The notes under the pieces: model-generated
Databases searched by the model: none
The model's input: only the letters and a program-made list of their open reading frames with translations
What the model was told of the DNA's origin: nothing
Part shown: piece by piece, positions 38,046 to 49,976 of the stretch
How positions within the stretch are numbered: position 1 is the stretch's first letter
Layout: each line of letters starts with the position of its first letter
Source of the DNA: Siphonodentalium dalli
Taxonomy: Eukaryota > Mollusca > Scaphopoda > Gadilida > Siphonodentaliidae
Length of the DNA: 64,000 nucleotides
Assembly: GCA_032622095.1 (NCBI GenBank)
Contig: CP136069.1
Location: forward strand, 108,590,278-108,654,277
Direction: 5' to 3'
Position numbers and translations under genes: made by a program

Positions 38046-38930
38046 TTTGACATGACTGTCTCAAATAAACTTAACAAACTGTCGACCAGCTCCCTACGGG
38101 CGGGTAAACCGTGTCTTTCATGTTGCCATTGGTTTGGTAGTATCCTACATCACGTTCAAAATGTCACACCCTTTATAGCTATGACGCAAGGATTAATACT
38201 GGATGGAAATTTGCATTTATTGAATGTTTAGGTTGTATTGTTTAGCAATTATAAGGAACTTTATATCAAATATTTGGAGAAAGACAAACCAACCAAAATA
38301 AAAAACACTTAGCGAAATTCCGAGAATGACTTAAATAGTTTAATTTGCTGAATCGTGTATCGTGTATCGATCTCCAGTGCGCATTTTGACTATTGTTTGA
38401 CAAGTTTATGTCATTTTGAGACGTTAAGTAAGTAAGCATTAATATGAACATAAGCTAGCTTAATTAACGAACCAAAGCTGAACAACATGGGTGCCCGTTT
38501 GGTGGGGTTGGGCGATTAACTATTTATGTGGTCATTCAACCAGTAAAACTGCTGTTGTGACATGGCGGCTGAAATGACGATAAACCATTATCAACCAACC
38601 AACATGGATATTCCTGTGGCTTCAATCTCACATGATTGAATCATTTTACAACTGGTACCTCAATTTCATAAAGTTAGAAATATTCTAAATGTGGCCATTT
38701 GTTGGTCTACGGTAGTTATACAACAGATTTTCCACTGAATACCAAAGTTAGGGGGGGCAAAACCAGAACCCCTCCCACCAGTTATGTGGTTCTAAACTCA
38801 GCTCATAAATCACCATCTACCGGTACATGTACATCTATCAGGACTATGAGTTCGAACTCCGTAAAATAACAGAAGCTGAGAAACTGGTGTGAATTAAACT
38901 GTGACGGGGTCTCAAGCATGTCTACCCCTG
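38046..38930. other. Spacer without recognised features
   Basis: AT-rich sequence with no supported gene or transposon border. Confidence 0.5.
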
Positions 38931-38934
38931 CACA

Positions 38935-39215
38935 TCAGAAAAATGCCATTAACCTTATCATGACTGGAGCTCAATGAATTTTTGCGAAAAACTTGGTCCA
39001 ATGCACACTTATATATGGGAGTCTCCCATTGGGAGCCTCGCATATATAAGAAAAGACATTGGCCAAACAACATTTGCCTTAACATTGTAAACCAGTGCAC
39101 TTTTATATGCGAGGCTCACCATGAGAGACATGCATATATTTGTACATGTATACAAATGCATTATACGAGTGTGCACAGGCACATTATATTTAATGCTGCA
39201 CCAGTATGAAAGGGT
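38935..39215 (+). repeat. Dispersed repeat, copy 2 of 3
   Basis: Contains ATCATGACTGGAGCTCAAT, GGTCCAATGCACACTTATAT, GGGAGCCTCGCATATATAAG and ACCAGTGCACTTTTATATGC in the same order as copies at 33160 and 46600 (reversed). The two halves are partly inverted to each other. Confidence 0.75.
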
Positions 39216-41055
39216 TAAATGGCAAAAGTAGCTTGAGGGTGGATGTGATCCATCATATCGCAGGTCAATTCAACCAGTCCCACACAATTTCATGTTCAAG
39301 TTCTTGTGTACTAATTTATAGCACAAACTCATTGCCAGTTGATAGAAATACATGATTTTCAATTTTGTCAATAATTCATAATTTCACTCACCTTGCAGTG
39401 TGTAGACTATAGTGATATTGTTGTTATATATTCTGTCATATTTTCACAATAAAAGGTAAACTACCACCAGGAATGAAAAGAAATTGCAATTCAATATTCA
39501 GGCAAATGCTTTAGAATTTCTACAGCAAGTCAGGAGCTTTTACAAGAATCAAAGTGTTGAAAATGAGTTAAATGAAAATCATGAATAATGTAAACATGAT
39601 TTTACATGTACTCTTGTCGGATCAAAATATTTCTGTCATTTGTGCAGTATAATGGCGGCATGATTGAGATTTCTTGTACTATAGTGGAATATAAGACAGG
39701 GAACACTCAAGGTTGGGTGTATTTAGAGCGAAAATAAAGTAATAGGGAACATCTCTCAGTCTAATACAAGGTCATAACTCCGAAAAGAGTGCAGACAAAA
39801 CTTGCCCTGTGAAGGACGGGGTCAAACGAAGGTCTCCACATATACACTGTACCTCCGAACCATCTGAATCCTCAATCACAAATTTCCAAGTCAAGGAAGG
39901 GTTGTAACTGGCAAATATGAAACTGGTATTTGGGGATCCTTTCCACCAACCTATGCTAAACGTACAAGAACACCCTATAATTAACACCCCGAGTTACAAG
40001 CTTAAATATTCTTTCAGACACAAATTTCTAACTCAAACAAGGGCCGTAACTCTGGTAAACATTAGAGGTGTGACTGTCTCAATGGGACTAAGGATACCCC
40101 CTTTTTTAAAACACTAAGATGGTTCACATGTCAGTAAACATTTAGTTAAAATAATAAAATAACAGATTCCCATTGCAGGTACAAAACCCTAACCCCAATC
40201 ATAAACCTATTGAGCAAATGAGAGGCCGATCATGATCGGCAGATGTTAACCCATTCCTTCGCGATAGTAAATTACTATGATTGGAAACATAAAGGAGAGT
40301 TTTGATGTTGAATTATAGAGCATACTGTTACGTATTATTATAGACCATACATGTACATAACTCAACTTATTGGAATTTATGGGTCACTCGCATTTACATG
40401 TACCGTATGTAAGATAATGCACTGGAACAGGATCTGTAATGCGCTGCACCACCACAGCCTTGGGTTAAATGTGAAAAGGTGACCATGGAATAATTACTTG
40501 GTCTGCTTGGTCAAGAGATTGCAATTTAAGTTTACAATGACAATGTATCGCATTCTACCAACAGCAGCCATCAAGATAAGATACCATACTGCTGACCCAT
40601 TGGTATGAATTATTTATACACCACAGCGGTCAACAAATCACAGGCATCGTTTATGCTGAAGACTGGTATCACTATTAAACCAATAACATGTGATCTGAAT
40701 TGTTGAAACTGTTTTTTTAAATTAGATACAATAACTTTCTTTATCTGCACATTAGCATAAGAAAAATTATATAGCCATATTGTATTAATAGCTACAGTAG
40801 TCCAAAGGCATGGGATGGAATTGGTGAATTGGGTTTAATGTCGCTCAAAACAAATTTACCAGTACACAACACAATACATGTACGGGTATTTTCTACCGAT
40901 TTAAAAAAAATTTGATGTGCTGACTCGGGTACCCTTGGCAGAGTTGTAATGGTGTTAGTTTTTCAAATTTTGGATTTTTTTTTAATTTAATAATTAAACA
41001 AATTTTTTTATTCATTTATTGATACTGTGTTGGCCTTCTTTTTGTGTCGGCGACC
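39216..41055. other. Long spacer with scattered repeat traces
   Basis: No gene supported. Around 39775-40070 lie phrases such as GGTCATAACTCCGAAAAGAG and GGGCCGTAACTCTGG, echoing the AGGGCCATAACTC motif at 41870 and 43998. A perfect 16-bp palindrome GCCGATCATGATCGGC lies near 40226. The rest looks unique and AT-rich. Confidence 0.5.
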
Positions 41056-41059
41056 TTGA

Positions 41060-41490
41060 CACTTTATTGATAGAATTCGCGGAAGCGTCCTTTCACATTC
41101 AATAGGAATTCTAACTGCAAGTGTTTACAATCGTTTTTATTTTTACACAAAACAAATATACAAGCTTTAATAATTCATATAATTCACACAGAAATAAGGA
41201 AACATACATGAAATGTTTGTGAACAAAGCATGTTAGAAGAAATAGAAAAGCGGTTTCGGTTTTCGGTTTAGTTCACTTCCTTGTTGGGGAATTCCCGGAA
41301 ATCTTCCTTTCACATTGAATTCTCAGAATTGCAACTGGAACTTCAGGTGTTTACAAACTCAACAAACAACCAAATAAATATTCAAATTTTAATAAATCAT
41401 ACAATTCACAAATAAATATGTAAACATACAGGAAATGTGTGCCAACAGAAGCATGTTACTGAAAAGAGATAGAAAACCACGTGTGTTATG
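41060..41490 (+). repeat. Diverged tandem duplication of about 210 bp
   Basis: 41065-41275 and 41280-41490 share, in order, CCTTTCACATT, (A/C)AGTTGAA-like and GTGTTTACAA segments, TTTTAATAA, ATAATTCACA or ACAATTCACA, AAACATACA(T/G)GAAATGT and AAGCATGTTA. Both sides are AT-rich with no frame. Confidence 0.72.
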
Positions 41491-41859
41491 AAATTGAAAA
41501 TTGCCGTCTTCGCTCTCGCGATGGTCATCTTCAACAACTTTGCATTAAGTTTTCCCATAAAAAACGTATTTCAAGGTAAATAATTTTACAAATTGCTATA
41601 AATTTGACACCATCAGGTGATTTTTACCCCTTCTCATCAACATTTTTGGCGATTTTCGTATGCATAAAAACGGAATAGAGTCCGACCCTTATGCAAATAA
41701 ACGATTAAAAAATAGTCTTTTTATGAGGAAATGGTTTGGTGCATGCATATTTTATGCAGATAGCCGAAATATGCATTTAAACGATATGCAATTAACTGAA
41801 ATTGACTGTATTGTGGTTTTTTTTGGATAATTTTTTTTTAATATAGAGTGAATATTTTT

Positions 41860-42130
41860 TAGAAAAAGGGCCATAACTCAGTTAAAAAGAGATCTGTCTT
41901 TTGGGCTCAGACATTCATATGTAAAATTCCGATCAGATAGAAAATGTTTGAGTTATCACACCATGCAAAAATGTCCATGGACACACAGACAGATGACGAG
42001 TGGTCACTATCTTTATCATACTATGGCATGGCTAAACATAATGAACGTGTCAATGACACTGTAGCTCAACTTGGAAAGGGAATAATTTCATGTGTTACAG
42101 TCAATGGAGTGATTAGGAATGTGGAAAGTT
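41860..42130 (+). repeat. Dispersed repeat with AGGGCCATAACTC motif
   Basis: AAAAAGGGCCATAACTCAG is followed by GATCTGTCTTTTGGGCTC and, near 41965, TGCAAAAATGTCCATGGAC and ACACACAGACAGATGACG. The same opening motif is at 43998. Such sequences are common intergenic repeats of molluscs and relatives; not coding here. Confidence 0.6.
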
Positions 42131-42159
42131 GAAAGGCCTACCGTAGTTATGCAATGAGT

Positions 42160-43430
42160 GAAATCCAAGATGCCGCTTGCAGCCATGTTTTTTTGCTGAA
42201 TGACCACAAAGTGACAAATTCCCATCTACATGTCATTAACATCCATCACAAATTTCATGATGATCTGACAGAAGATCATATGACCTGTGGCCTGTGCCAA
42301 AGGATTTATTCATTCAAAGAGTAAAATCCAAGATGGCTGCTGTCGGCCATGTTTTTTGGCCCAATGACCACAAAATGGCTCGTTCCCATCTACATGTCAT
42401 TGTTAACATCCATGACAAATTTCATGAAGATCCGACCAAAGGTACGACCTGTAGCCTGTGCAGAAGGATTTAGTCATGCAAAGAGTAAAATCCAAGATGG
42501 CTGCTGGCGGCCATGTTTTTTGGCCGAACAACCCCAAAATGACTCGTTTCCATCGACATGTCAATATTAGCATCAATCACAAATTTCATGATGACCAGAC
42601 GAACAGTACAACCTGTAGCCGTTCTACCGCTATACTTAAAGTAATTGACCACCAATAACGTGGTGTCACCCCGTTAATATGGCAGTACTATACCGCGGTA
42701 TCCTCCAATACCGCGGTACTGATACCGCTTGTTAACGCGAACAAGTATGTGTGAGTAAATACCTCCCCTCAAAGAGTTCCATGAAAATCACCGCGGTATT
42801 CAACAAAATTAATGCGGTGCCCGCTAAAAGACTGCAGTATCATTATCGCCCAATACCGTAACTCCACCGCCATGACCGTCTTGATACCGCTACCCGCTTA
42901 TTACCGGTATCACCGCGGTCATGACCGGGGTATCACCCTGTTTTTCTGGTCAATTACTTTGAGAATAGCGGTACATGGCGGCCATGTTTTTTCCCCGAAT
43001 GACCCCAAAATTACTCGTTCTCATCTAGATGTCAATGTCAACAGCCATGACAAATCTCATAATGATCTGACCAAAGGTACAATCTGTAGCCCGTGCCAAA
43101 GGATTTAGTCATGCAAAGAGTAAAATTCAAGATGGCTGCTGGCAGCCATGTTTTTTGGCCCAATGACCCCAAAATGGCTCGTTCCCATCTACATGTACAT
43201 GTCATTGTTAATATCCATGACAAATTTCATGAAAATCTGAAAATCTATGACCTGTAGCCCGTGCCAAAGGATTGTCATGCAAAGAGTAAAATCCAAGATG
43301 GCGGCCATGTTTTTTTGCCGAATGACCCCAAAATGACTCGTTCCCATCTACATGTGTCAATGTCAACACCATGACAAATTTCATAATCATCTGACCAAAG
43401 GTACAACCTGTAGCCCGTGCTAAAGAAAAT
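42160..43430 (+). repeat. 163-bp tandem repeat array
   Basis: AAATCCAAGATG(G/C)C starts units near 42164, 42328 and 42487, and, after an insertion, near 43120 and 43287, with one interrupted unit at 42487-43119. Each unit runs through GGCCATGTTTTTTGGCC, AATGACC(A/C)CAAAATG, CCCATCTACATGTCA, ACAAATTTCATGATGATCTG and GTAGCC(C/T)GTGC(C/A)(A/G)AAGGATT. Start to start is about 160-164 bp. The array carries no continuous frame. Confidence 0.87.
42627..42971. mobile_element. TA-flanked TIR element inside the 163-bp array (345 bp)
   Basis: Inverted ends CCGCTATACTTAAAGTAATT and, reversed, CCGCTATTCTCAAAGTAATT extend to TGACCA. TA lies on each side (42625-42626 and 42972-42973). The array resumes directly after it. 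The interior is rich in ACCGCGGT and TACCGC palindromes. No coding capacity. Confidence 0.85.
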
Positions 43431-43486
43431 TGTTGACGAGTCACACACCCTCACACACACGGACGACGGATACCAAGCCATGGCAA

Positions 43487-43517
43487 TAGCTCAAACTTTA
43501 CAAAGTAAAGTTGAGCT
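43487..43517. repeat. Hairpin at the 3' end of the 163-bp array
   Basis: TAGCTCAAACTTTAC and GTAAAGTTGAGCTA pair with a very short loop. It is preceded by ACGGACGACGGATACC. The ACGGACGACGG...CAATAGCTCA hairpin ending is a recurrent end of dispersed repeats in molluscs and relatives. Confidence 0.78.
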
Positions 43518-43534
43518 AAAAATGTAGGACAAAA

Positions 43535-44830
43535 TTATACATTTTGCAAAGATTTTCTAAGTCGAAAAATGGGGATGTAACTCCACCAAAAAAAGTCTGA
43601 CAGATGTCATAATCGCAGATCCCCATGTTGTGGATGTCTGTGCCAACTTCCATGGAAAATGATCAGAAAACAGCTGAGAAAAACTCCAGACAAATTTATG
43701 TCCACAGACAAGCTGATTGGAGTATAAACCCCCTTCTCCACAACCGCGTTGCAGGGGGTATTATTAATGGACAAAACATTTCCCCCCCAACACTACGACA
43801 TAAGACAACAAAATCCAATAATAAAGACATCCACAGCCAGAGGTCAGAGTAGATTTTATATAGCGGTAGCATTCTCTACCAATACATGTTTTTTCATTGT
43901 AAATTGCTTTGCAGAAATTGAAAAACGCATCACAAATTGCAAATCCAGTTACACTGATATACAGCATGTTTGTTATGGACGCTACACAAGTCCAGTAAAG
44001 GGCCATAACTCTGGGAAAAAGTCTGAACAAAACCTCCATTATGTGGACATCCACAATCCTGATCTACATGCACCAGCATGCCGAAGGACACCCAAATTGG
44101 AATTCCCATTTTTGAGCTGTGTTGTGAAATGATAGTTATGGACAGACAGAATGACCCACCGAAATGAAAGGCAGACTGAGGTACATGTATCACTATATAT
44201 ACCCCTAATCCTTGGTACGGGTACTTTTACATACTGTATACATGTACATGTACCGGTACACCAATCAGTAAGCCTGGGGGGGGGCGGGCTTGTGCATGTA
44301 CATGTATTTACTCATAAAGTTGGTACTGGGCTTACTCACAAGGCCCCCTCCCCTTTGCAAACATTCAGTTAGCCTTCAAGTGCTGACATACCATCATGTT
44401 TTATATCATTACCGTTATTTTTATTTTGGTACTGAAAAAGATAATGTGTTTTATTTATATCATTAAAAAAATTAAGTCACATGATAATGACCAGAAACAG
44501 TGACAAGACAGTTCTATACATTTGGAATAAAAAAAGCACAGATGTGCTCAAGTACATGTATCTTCTCCTACAGGGTACCTGTATTCTACAGGATAGAAAG
44601 ACATGATTGTATTCACCTTCCAAATGCTCAACAATTCCAAATTTTCTCACACTGAGCCAAACAACCATGGTCAGCCGGCTTTTCCTGGTTTTTGCCTGTA
44701 GCCGTGTGCATTTGTCTGGAGTTAGACCACTAGATGTTAGGTTTTATGCAATTTTTCAGGTTAAAATATCTGAATGTTCTCATACCGGGGGTGCAAATGA
44801 AAACAATTTGGTTCAAGCGATATATCACAT
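43535..44830. other. Repeat-rich spacer
   Basis: Holds an AGGGCCATAACTC-type repeat (43998-44140, ending in GGACAGACAGAATGACC) and an ACATGTA/ACCGGTA-rich stretch (44170-44310) with a G run near 44275-44283. Open frames on both strands here (for example 44607-45116, which crosses a transposon border) are not supported as genes. Confidence 0.5.
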
Positions 44831-44833
44831 AGC

Positions 44834-45671
44834 CAGGGTTTCCGCTATACCGACAGGGGGTTCCCTTGACGGCCCAGTTCCCCTCACCAAGTTTTCCCCT
44901 CCTGCGATACCCCAGGACATACTGCATGTCTATAAAGTATACAGATGTTTAAAACTTCTGAATTTTGTTGGAATACATGTAGTACTAAGGAATTTTAAAA
45001 GGCGAATTTATTTTATATCTTGTGAGTGTACACACTCTAAACGCGTTGTTAAATTGAAACATGAAGTGATCGGAACTGACATCACTAGAAGCTATGCCTT
45101 TGAGGCTAGTTACTAGTATGTTACCCGGTTATGCTATGCAAAAGAGCAGTATTTTAATCATACCGGTCATGTTTTATACCACAAAATATACTATTAACTT
45201 TGTAATAGAGCGAGAGAGAAATGTGGGAGTAGCCGCACCGGGCATCAAGGCATCTTACCACTGCCCACAAAGAATACTCGTCAGCCAGATATGTAATCAG
45301 CCTTAATATATTCCGATTATTTTATCCATCCAAAATATCTGCTGATTCTTCCATTGAGTCTTTTAACATTAATGGGCATGTTTAACTCGGGATCCAAATT
45401 ACTGGTGTTCTGTACATCTACTTCGTAAATTAATTTATATCTAATAAATTTACTAGTTTTAAAGTTACAGGTACATGTATAAGGGTTGATAGCTTGGCAC
45501 TCGGGCAGAAATGTAACAAAACAGTCTGCCATTTCTACTCTAACATGATTCTATTGGCCGATATAACGAAAGTAGTTCAACCAGTGCTAAAAGTAAAACA
45601 GGCTACTTTTACCTGGATTTTTCCCCTTGATGGCTACCGGCCCCATTCCCCTACCCCTAGCGGAAACCCTG
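44834..45671. mobile_element. hAT-like non-autonomous element (838 bp)
   Basis: Inverted ends CAGGGTTTCCGCTA (44834 and, reversed, ending 45671). The flanks ACATAGC (44827-44833 and 45672-45678) form a 7-bp duplication; hAT normally gives 8 bp, so one base may have changed. Inner subterminal sequence (CCCCT- and TTCCCCT-rich) is also partly inverted. No transposase seen. A 40-bp stretch at 45197-45240 resembles 51336-51372. Confidence 0.83.
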
Positions 45672-46090
45672 ACATAGCAAATATCAAAATATCAAATAAT
45701 CTGAAATGTGTTGTTCCATGTAGTCTGTAGAATACTCAAATGTGATTATATGACTAGATCATGTGACTATATACACTGTACTAGTACTATGAAATTATGA
45801 AAATGAATGTTAATAAAAACTTTGGCAATCTGCCTATCACTAGAAATGTGATTATGTTGACACATTTCTTGATTAAAGACACTCTTACATGATAAATTCA
45901 AATACTAGTAGTATCGTTATCTGCATTAGGCACTGTTCTATTAAAATTTCATGCAATAAACTATTTACAGGAGGGTGGATGTCCAAAACTCACCTAAAAA
46001 AAATTCCTGAAATGGAAAAAGGGTGGGTGTCCAAAATTGCCCGTCTGGAAAAAATAAAAATGATCATACATGCCTGGAATTGTTTTTGGA

Positions 46091-46116
46091 CCCCCCCCCC
46101 CCCCCCCCCCCCCCCC
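46091..46116. repeat. Poly-C run of 26
   Basis: An uninterrupted run of 26 C followed by GGG. The sequence after it (TTTTTATCCAGTTGCAGAAA to ACAACACAGTGGAAAT) recurs near 62268-62370 inside another element. The run length may be unreliable in the assembly. Confidence 0.9.
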
Positions 46117-46222
46117 GGGTGGTTAGGGAATTTTTTATTTTTTATCCAGTTGCAGAAATACTGAACTACAATCATGTTGTGGTGAAAGTACTGAGTATTA
46201 CTTGAACAACACAGTGGAAATA

Positions 46223-47068
46223 CCCTGCTGGACAAAACAAGTGTCCACTTAACTGCGGTTAGCATTGCCACCGCGGCCGAAATGCTACTACACCGCAGCT
46301 CCACAAGCTAACTACAATTGGGCCGTGGTGTAATTGTCATTCGGCATGGTGTACATGTAGTTTCTACGGTGTACTTTCATCAAACTGAAAAAAGACAATA
46401 CAAACCAGAAATCTAACCACGGTGTACATGCCATTCGACCGCGAGGGTACTAGTAGTTGCCTTTCGCCACAGTGAACTTGCTGTTTGGCCGCAGTGTACT
46501 TGCTGTTAGGCCGCGGTGCTCAACTGCAGTTACAAACTCTGACACCGCCAGTGATGGATCCAGGGATTTTTTGGGGACACCTGTTTTGGGACCATGATAT
46601 GCCAAAGAGCCTGCATAAGAAAATGCACTGGCTTACATGTACAAGGTCACGATAAAGGCCAATGTATTATCTTTTATATGTGAGGCTCCTTAGATGGGAG
46701 GCTCTCATTTATATAAGAGAATGCATTGGCACAGGAATTTTGCAAAATTTCAAGAAGCCCCAGTCATGAAAGGGTTAAAATATTTCTCACTGGACACTTG
46801 ATTAAGCATATAAAGACTCTATATCAACTGTATATTGATGATTTGCATTGCATGTTGTTGAATTATAATATAATATTTTCCTTCAAAATATAGAAAATTC
46901 AGCTTTAATAAAACTATGCACTTGCAATTTGGGGGCATTTAGGACACCAGAGTTTGGGCGCCCAAACCTGTAACAGGTATCAAAAGAGCCCTGGATCCTT
47001 CCCTGGACACCGCAGCCGAACTGCACATACAGCGCGGTGCCAATGGACACTTGTTTTGTCCAGCGAGG
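46223..47068. mobile_element. TA-flanked TIR element with CCGCGGTGT modules (846 bp)
   Basis: Ends CCCTGCTGGACAAAAC and, reversed, CCTCGCTGGACAAAAC both continue AAGTGTCCA. TA lies outside each end (46221-46222 and 47069-47070), although TAC is also possible. The left half repeats GCCGCGGTGTACTTGCTGTT-like units several times (46260-46550). A related single-ended fragment lies at 51714-51880. No coding capacity. The reversed third copy of the dispersed repeat is nested at 46600-46776. Confidence 0.82.
46600..46776 (-). repeat. Dispersed repeat, copy 3 of 3 (reversed)
   Basis: Reverse complement begins TTAACCCTTTCATGACTGG, then TGTGCCAATGCATTCTCTTA, GGGAGCCTC and AGCCAGTGCATTTTCTTATG, matching 33160 and 38935 in order. 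It lies within the TA-flanked element. Confidence 0.8.
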
Positions 47069-47121
47069 TACATACATGTATTTACATTAAGAATGAATAA
47101 AAGATCAAACTTGGTTTATGC

Positions 47122-47550
47122 TTAAAGGTACTAGTACTCAATCCGATCAGAGGGTCCTATATTACTATTTCTTTGGCTTTGGGGGGAAAACAATATTTGA
47201 TTCGATTCAAGGAACCCATTAAACAAAGCTCAGAGTTATTAGATATTGATTTTTGAAATTTGTTATTTTCTCGAGATGAGTTCTAATAATTGCCCTTAAC
47301 GTCGTAATCTGCTCGAGATGTGTACACCAAAACACTATTGAAACAGATAAGGATGGATAACTCTAAAATCAAGTGGTAATAATAACGCAGTTTTGTTCTG
47401 GGCCAGAAAGAATAGAAATAACGAAACATCAAATATCGATATATGATCACCCTGAGCGTTGATTGGTAGGTTCCTCAGCTCAAATTAATTATTTTTACCC
47501 CCAAAGCCAAATAAATAGTAATATAGGGCCCTCTGATCGGATTTAGTATA
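47122..47550. mobile_element. TTAA-type short element, full but eroded
   Basis: TTAA at 47122 then AGGTACT. Arms 47138-47185 and 47500-47550 are inverted: CAATCCGATCAGAGGG(T/C)CC, TATATTACTATTT and TTGGCTTTGGGG. The outer right end is eroded, with no TTAA. The same family occurs at 25815 and 56686. Confidence 0.8.
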
Positions 47551-48760
47551 TGTGTGATTTGTTATTCAAATTTTCATACATTTGGTTACCGGTATATGTA
47601 CATGTAGCAGTCAGATTTATAGTTACATGAAGATTTGTAGCTTCTTTGAATGTTATGTCAGTCACATGGAATTGTCCCATTACTATTTACATGTACATAT
47701 ACATGTACAGTATACTAAATAGAATTAAAAATAACTAATGTACCAAAAGGCTAATTACATATTAGGATATTCATCAGATTGATCAATATTAACAGATCTA
47801 CTACTAACTAGTACTACAGTAGGTCTGTGAAGACTCATCATGAATCCAGTGTACCGCTATACATGTAGATTTCAAACAATAACGGTACACGGTACATGTA
47901 TCGTATTGCGTCATACCGGTAAATGCACAGATAATGATGGATAATGCAGTGCTTTTTTGCAAATACAGTGTATATATACAGTACCTCACTTCAAACTCTC
48001 CCAGGAATTTTTATTTTACATTCAAAACGACGAGTTTTCCTGTGTCCGGTCACCGTGTCCATTGAAAAACCAATCTGATACTGATATTAAAATAATTATA
48101 AAAGGAATAATTTTGAGTTACATATATAAACATGCACGCATAAAACACATATTTCAGTTTATGTAGGTTATATTGAGCTAGTGACATTTAAATTTACTCG
48201 TATCAATGGATGTACGGTATCAATGTTACATGTACATTATTACACCAGGACTGGGTACATGTACATCACACGAGTGGGCAGTACTTTATAAACATGGTCA
48301 TACGGTATGCTATATGGAGAGTCGTGCAGTGCATGATAGAAGATTACTAGTAAAGCTCCTGTGGTTTCACACCAGTGATATGTCCTCAATATACCAGTAT
48401 ATGGCAGGGATGCAGATGTCAACACTGCAGATTACGGAATGTCTTCAAAATACTACAAATTGGTCAGCTTATAACTACATGTACATAGTTGCATGCTTAC
48501 AGCTAGTTCAATTTGTGCGATGGAATGGGCTCGTGGCCACCGGTTCGACCATATGGTTTGGGCCGGTGAATTGGATAAATATTTCAATTAAATCCTCCGT
48601 ACTATCAAATGCTCGGACTACCGGTACATGTAATCATGTATATACATGTATATGTTGTATTGGCTTATCCCAAAGTGTAGCAGTCCCAATTCTATTGCTA
48701 CATACAGCTATGCTCTTATTAAGGGACCTGTTTAATGAGGTTATGGGCCGGTATGTACCG
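47551..48760. other. ACATGTA-rich spacer with a long but doubtful frame
   Basis: Many TACATGTA and ACCGGTA palindromes (47588-47710, 47860-47905, 48600-48660). The plus-strand frame 48206-48766 (186 codons) has a composition set by these motifs (Tyr, Met, Ile, Cys) and no domain that I recognise. I judge it a chance frame. Confidence 0.45.
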
Positions 48761-48925
48761 CGGTGATACCACCAGAATACCATGGTGATACCACCAGAAT
48801 ACCACGTTTATTTTGTACCGCGGTGGAGGCGGTCGATCCGCGGTACTGGGCGGTATTCTTACCTCTGGTCACCACAGGTCACCGCGTTATTGGTGCTCGT
48901 TACCACAATACACCGCGTCATCCTC
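48760..48925. repeat. GC-rich ACCGCGGT cluster 1
   Basis: GTGATACCACCAGAATACCA is repeated twice in tandem (48766 and 48785), followed by GTACCGCGGTGG, CCGCGGTACTGGGCGG and GTCACCGCG. The motifs resemble the interior of the 345-bp element at 42627. No borders found. A second cluster lies at 49670-49850. Confidence 0.6.
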
Positions 48926-49660
48926 CACTGCGAAGTGAAAACATGCATGAAAAAAACTAGGCGGCCTGCAGGAATCCAATTCATGATCTCGGGAAGTTAA
49001 AAAAAACATTATTGTAAGGATGGTACCGCCTTCGTTCTCTCTCGGGCTACATGTATGTCTATGCAAGATAGCGTCACGCGGTTGGATACGTGATGTATAA
49101 CTTCTATATCTCATGCCAAAAACCAAAAAATAGGTTTGTTTCGGGTATTTCGGTTTCTGCATGGCAACCCTAAACTTTTTACCGACTACATATCTTTTCC
49201 CCGTACCAAAATAAAAACATAAAAGTGAAAAACTAATAAAGCGACGTTTCGTATAAACAAGGTGAAGTCCCATGCGACTTGCAGTGATACCGATATAATT
49301 TAGCATTTGCTGTACTCGGCAGTTCAGGGTAAAAATTATTTTCACATATTCTTATCTAATCACAATTCGGATGAAATGCATGCGTGTTTGGAATTGGAAA
49401 GGGGAAACGTACATGTATGCCTCTATATAATAAGTAAGGTTAGCGCAAGATAATCTGAGTAACGACAATAACACTGACAGTGACTAACTAAATTGAAAGT
49501 TTTGTTGAAAAAAACATACTGAATTCCAAGATGATTTAAATTGTTTTGTATGCTCGTTCGTTTTCTTTGATACACATTCGGTAAGACAATCAGCTGCACA
49601 TTTTGGTATTTGGCTCACACTATTGTGTATTAGCAATACAGTTCACGGAGACTGTCGATG
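48926..49660. other. Spacer without recognised features
   Basis: No supported gene. A minus-strand frame of 152 codons (48887-49345) shows no recognisable domain. Confidence 0.45.
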
Positions 49661-49669
49661 GCGCTACCG

Positions 49670-49850
49670 TTTTACGTGGTGCATTTACTGCATTTCACCG
49701 CGGTACTAGCATTCGTTACCGTTGGTAATGCGGTGGGACGCGAACGGTCCGGTGGTACCTCAGTACCACACGGTAGTGCAAACGCGAATCGGCGGTATCA
49801 CGCGTTATTACACTGCGGAATTAATGCATGTACGCCGCTGAACTAACGCA
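49670..49850. repeat. GC-rich ACCGCGGT cluster 2
   Basis: TTTCACCGCGGTACTAGC, TACCGTTGGTAATGCGGTGG, GGTACCTCAGTACCA and CGGCGGTATCACGCGTTATT. The vocabulary matches 48760-48925, but the two clusters do not align as clear inverted or direct repeats. Confidence 0.5.
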
Positions 49851-49976
49851 TGTACACCTCGTTAAAGCAGGTCGCTTACTGTGAGCAGTGCTGTATATAT
49901 AGATGGAATTTACATTTGACACCACATTTAGAATTGCTATAACTATGTTTATAAAAAATATTCGGGTGTCTAAAAC

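Noticed and set aside
40226-40241. 16-bp palindrome GCCGATCATGATCGGC as an operator
   Set aside because: It is isolated, has no gene next to it, and one palindrome of this length is weak evidence.
44607-45116. 169-codon plus-strand frame
   Set aside because: It crosses the left border and target duplication of the hAT-like element at 44834, so it is not one coding unit.
48206-48766. 186-codon plus-strand frame
   Set aside because: Composition follows the local ACATGTA and ACCGGTA words, no family is recognisable, and a frame of this size can arise by chance in 64 kb.
48887-49345. 152-codon minus-strand frame
   Set aside because: No recognisable domain and it overlaps the GC-rich repeat cluster at one end.
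48760-49850. The two ACCGCGGT clusters as ends of one TIR element
   Set aside because: They share words but do not align as inverted copies, and no target duplication was found.
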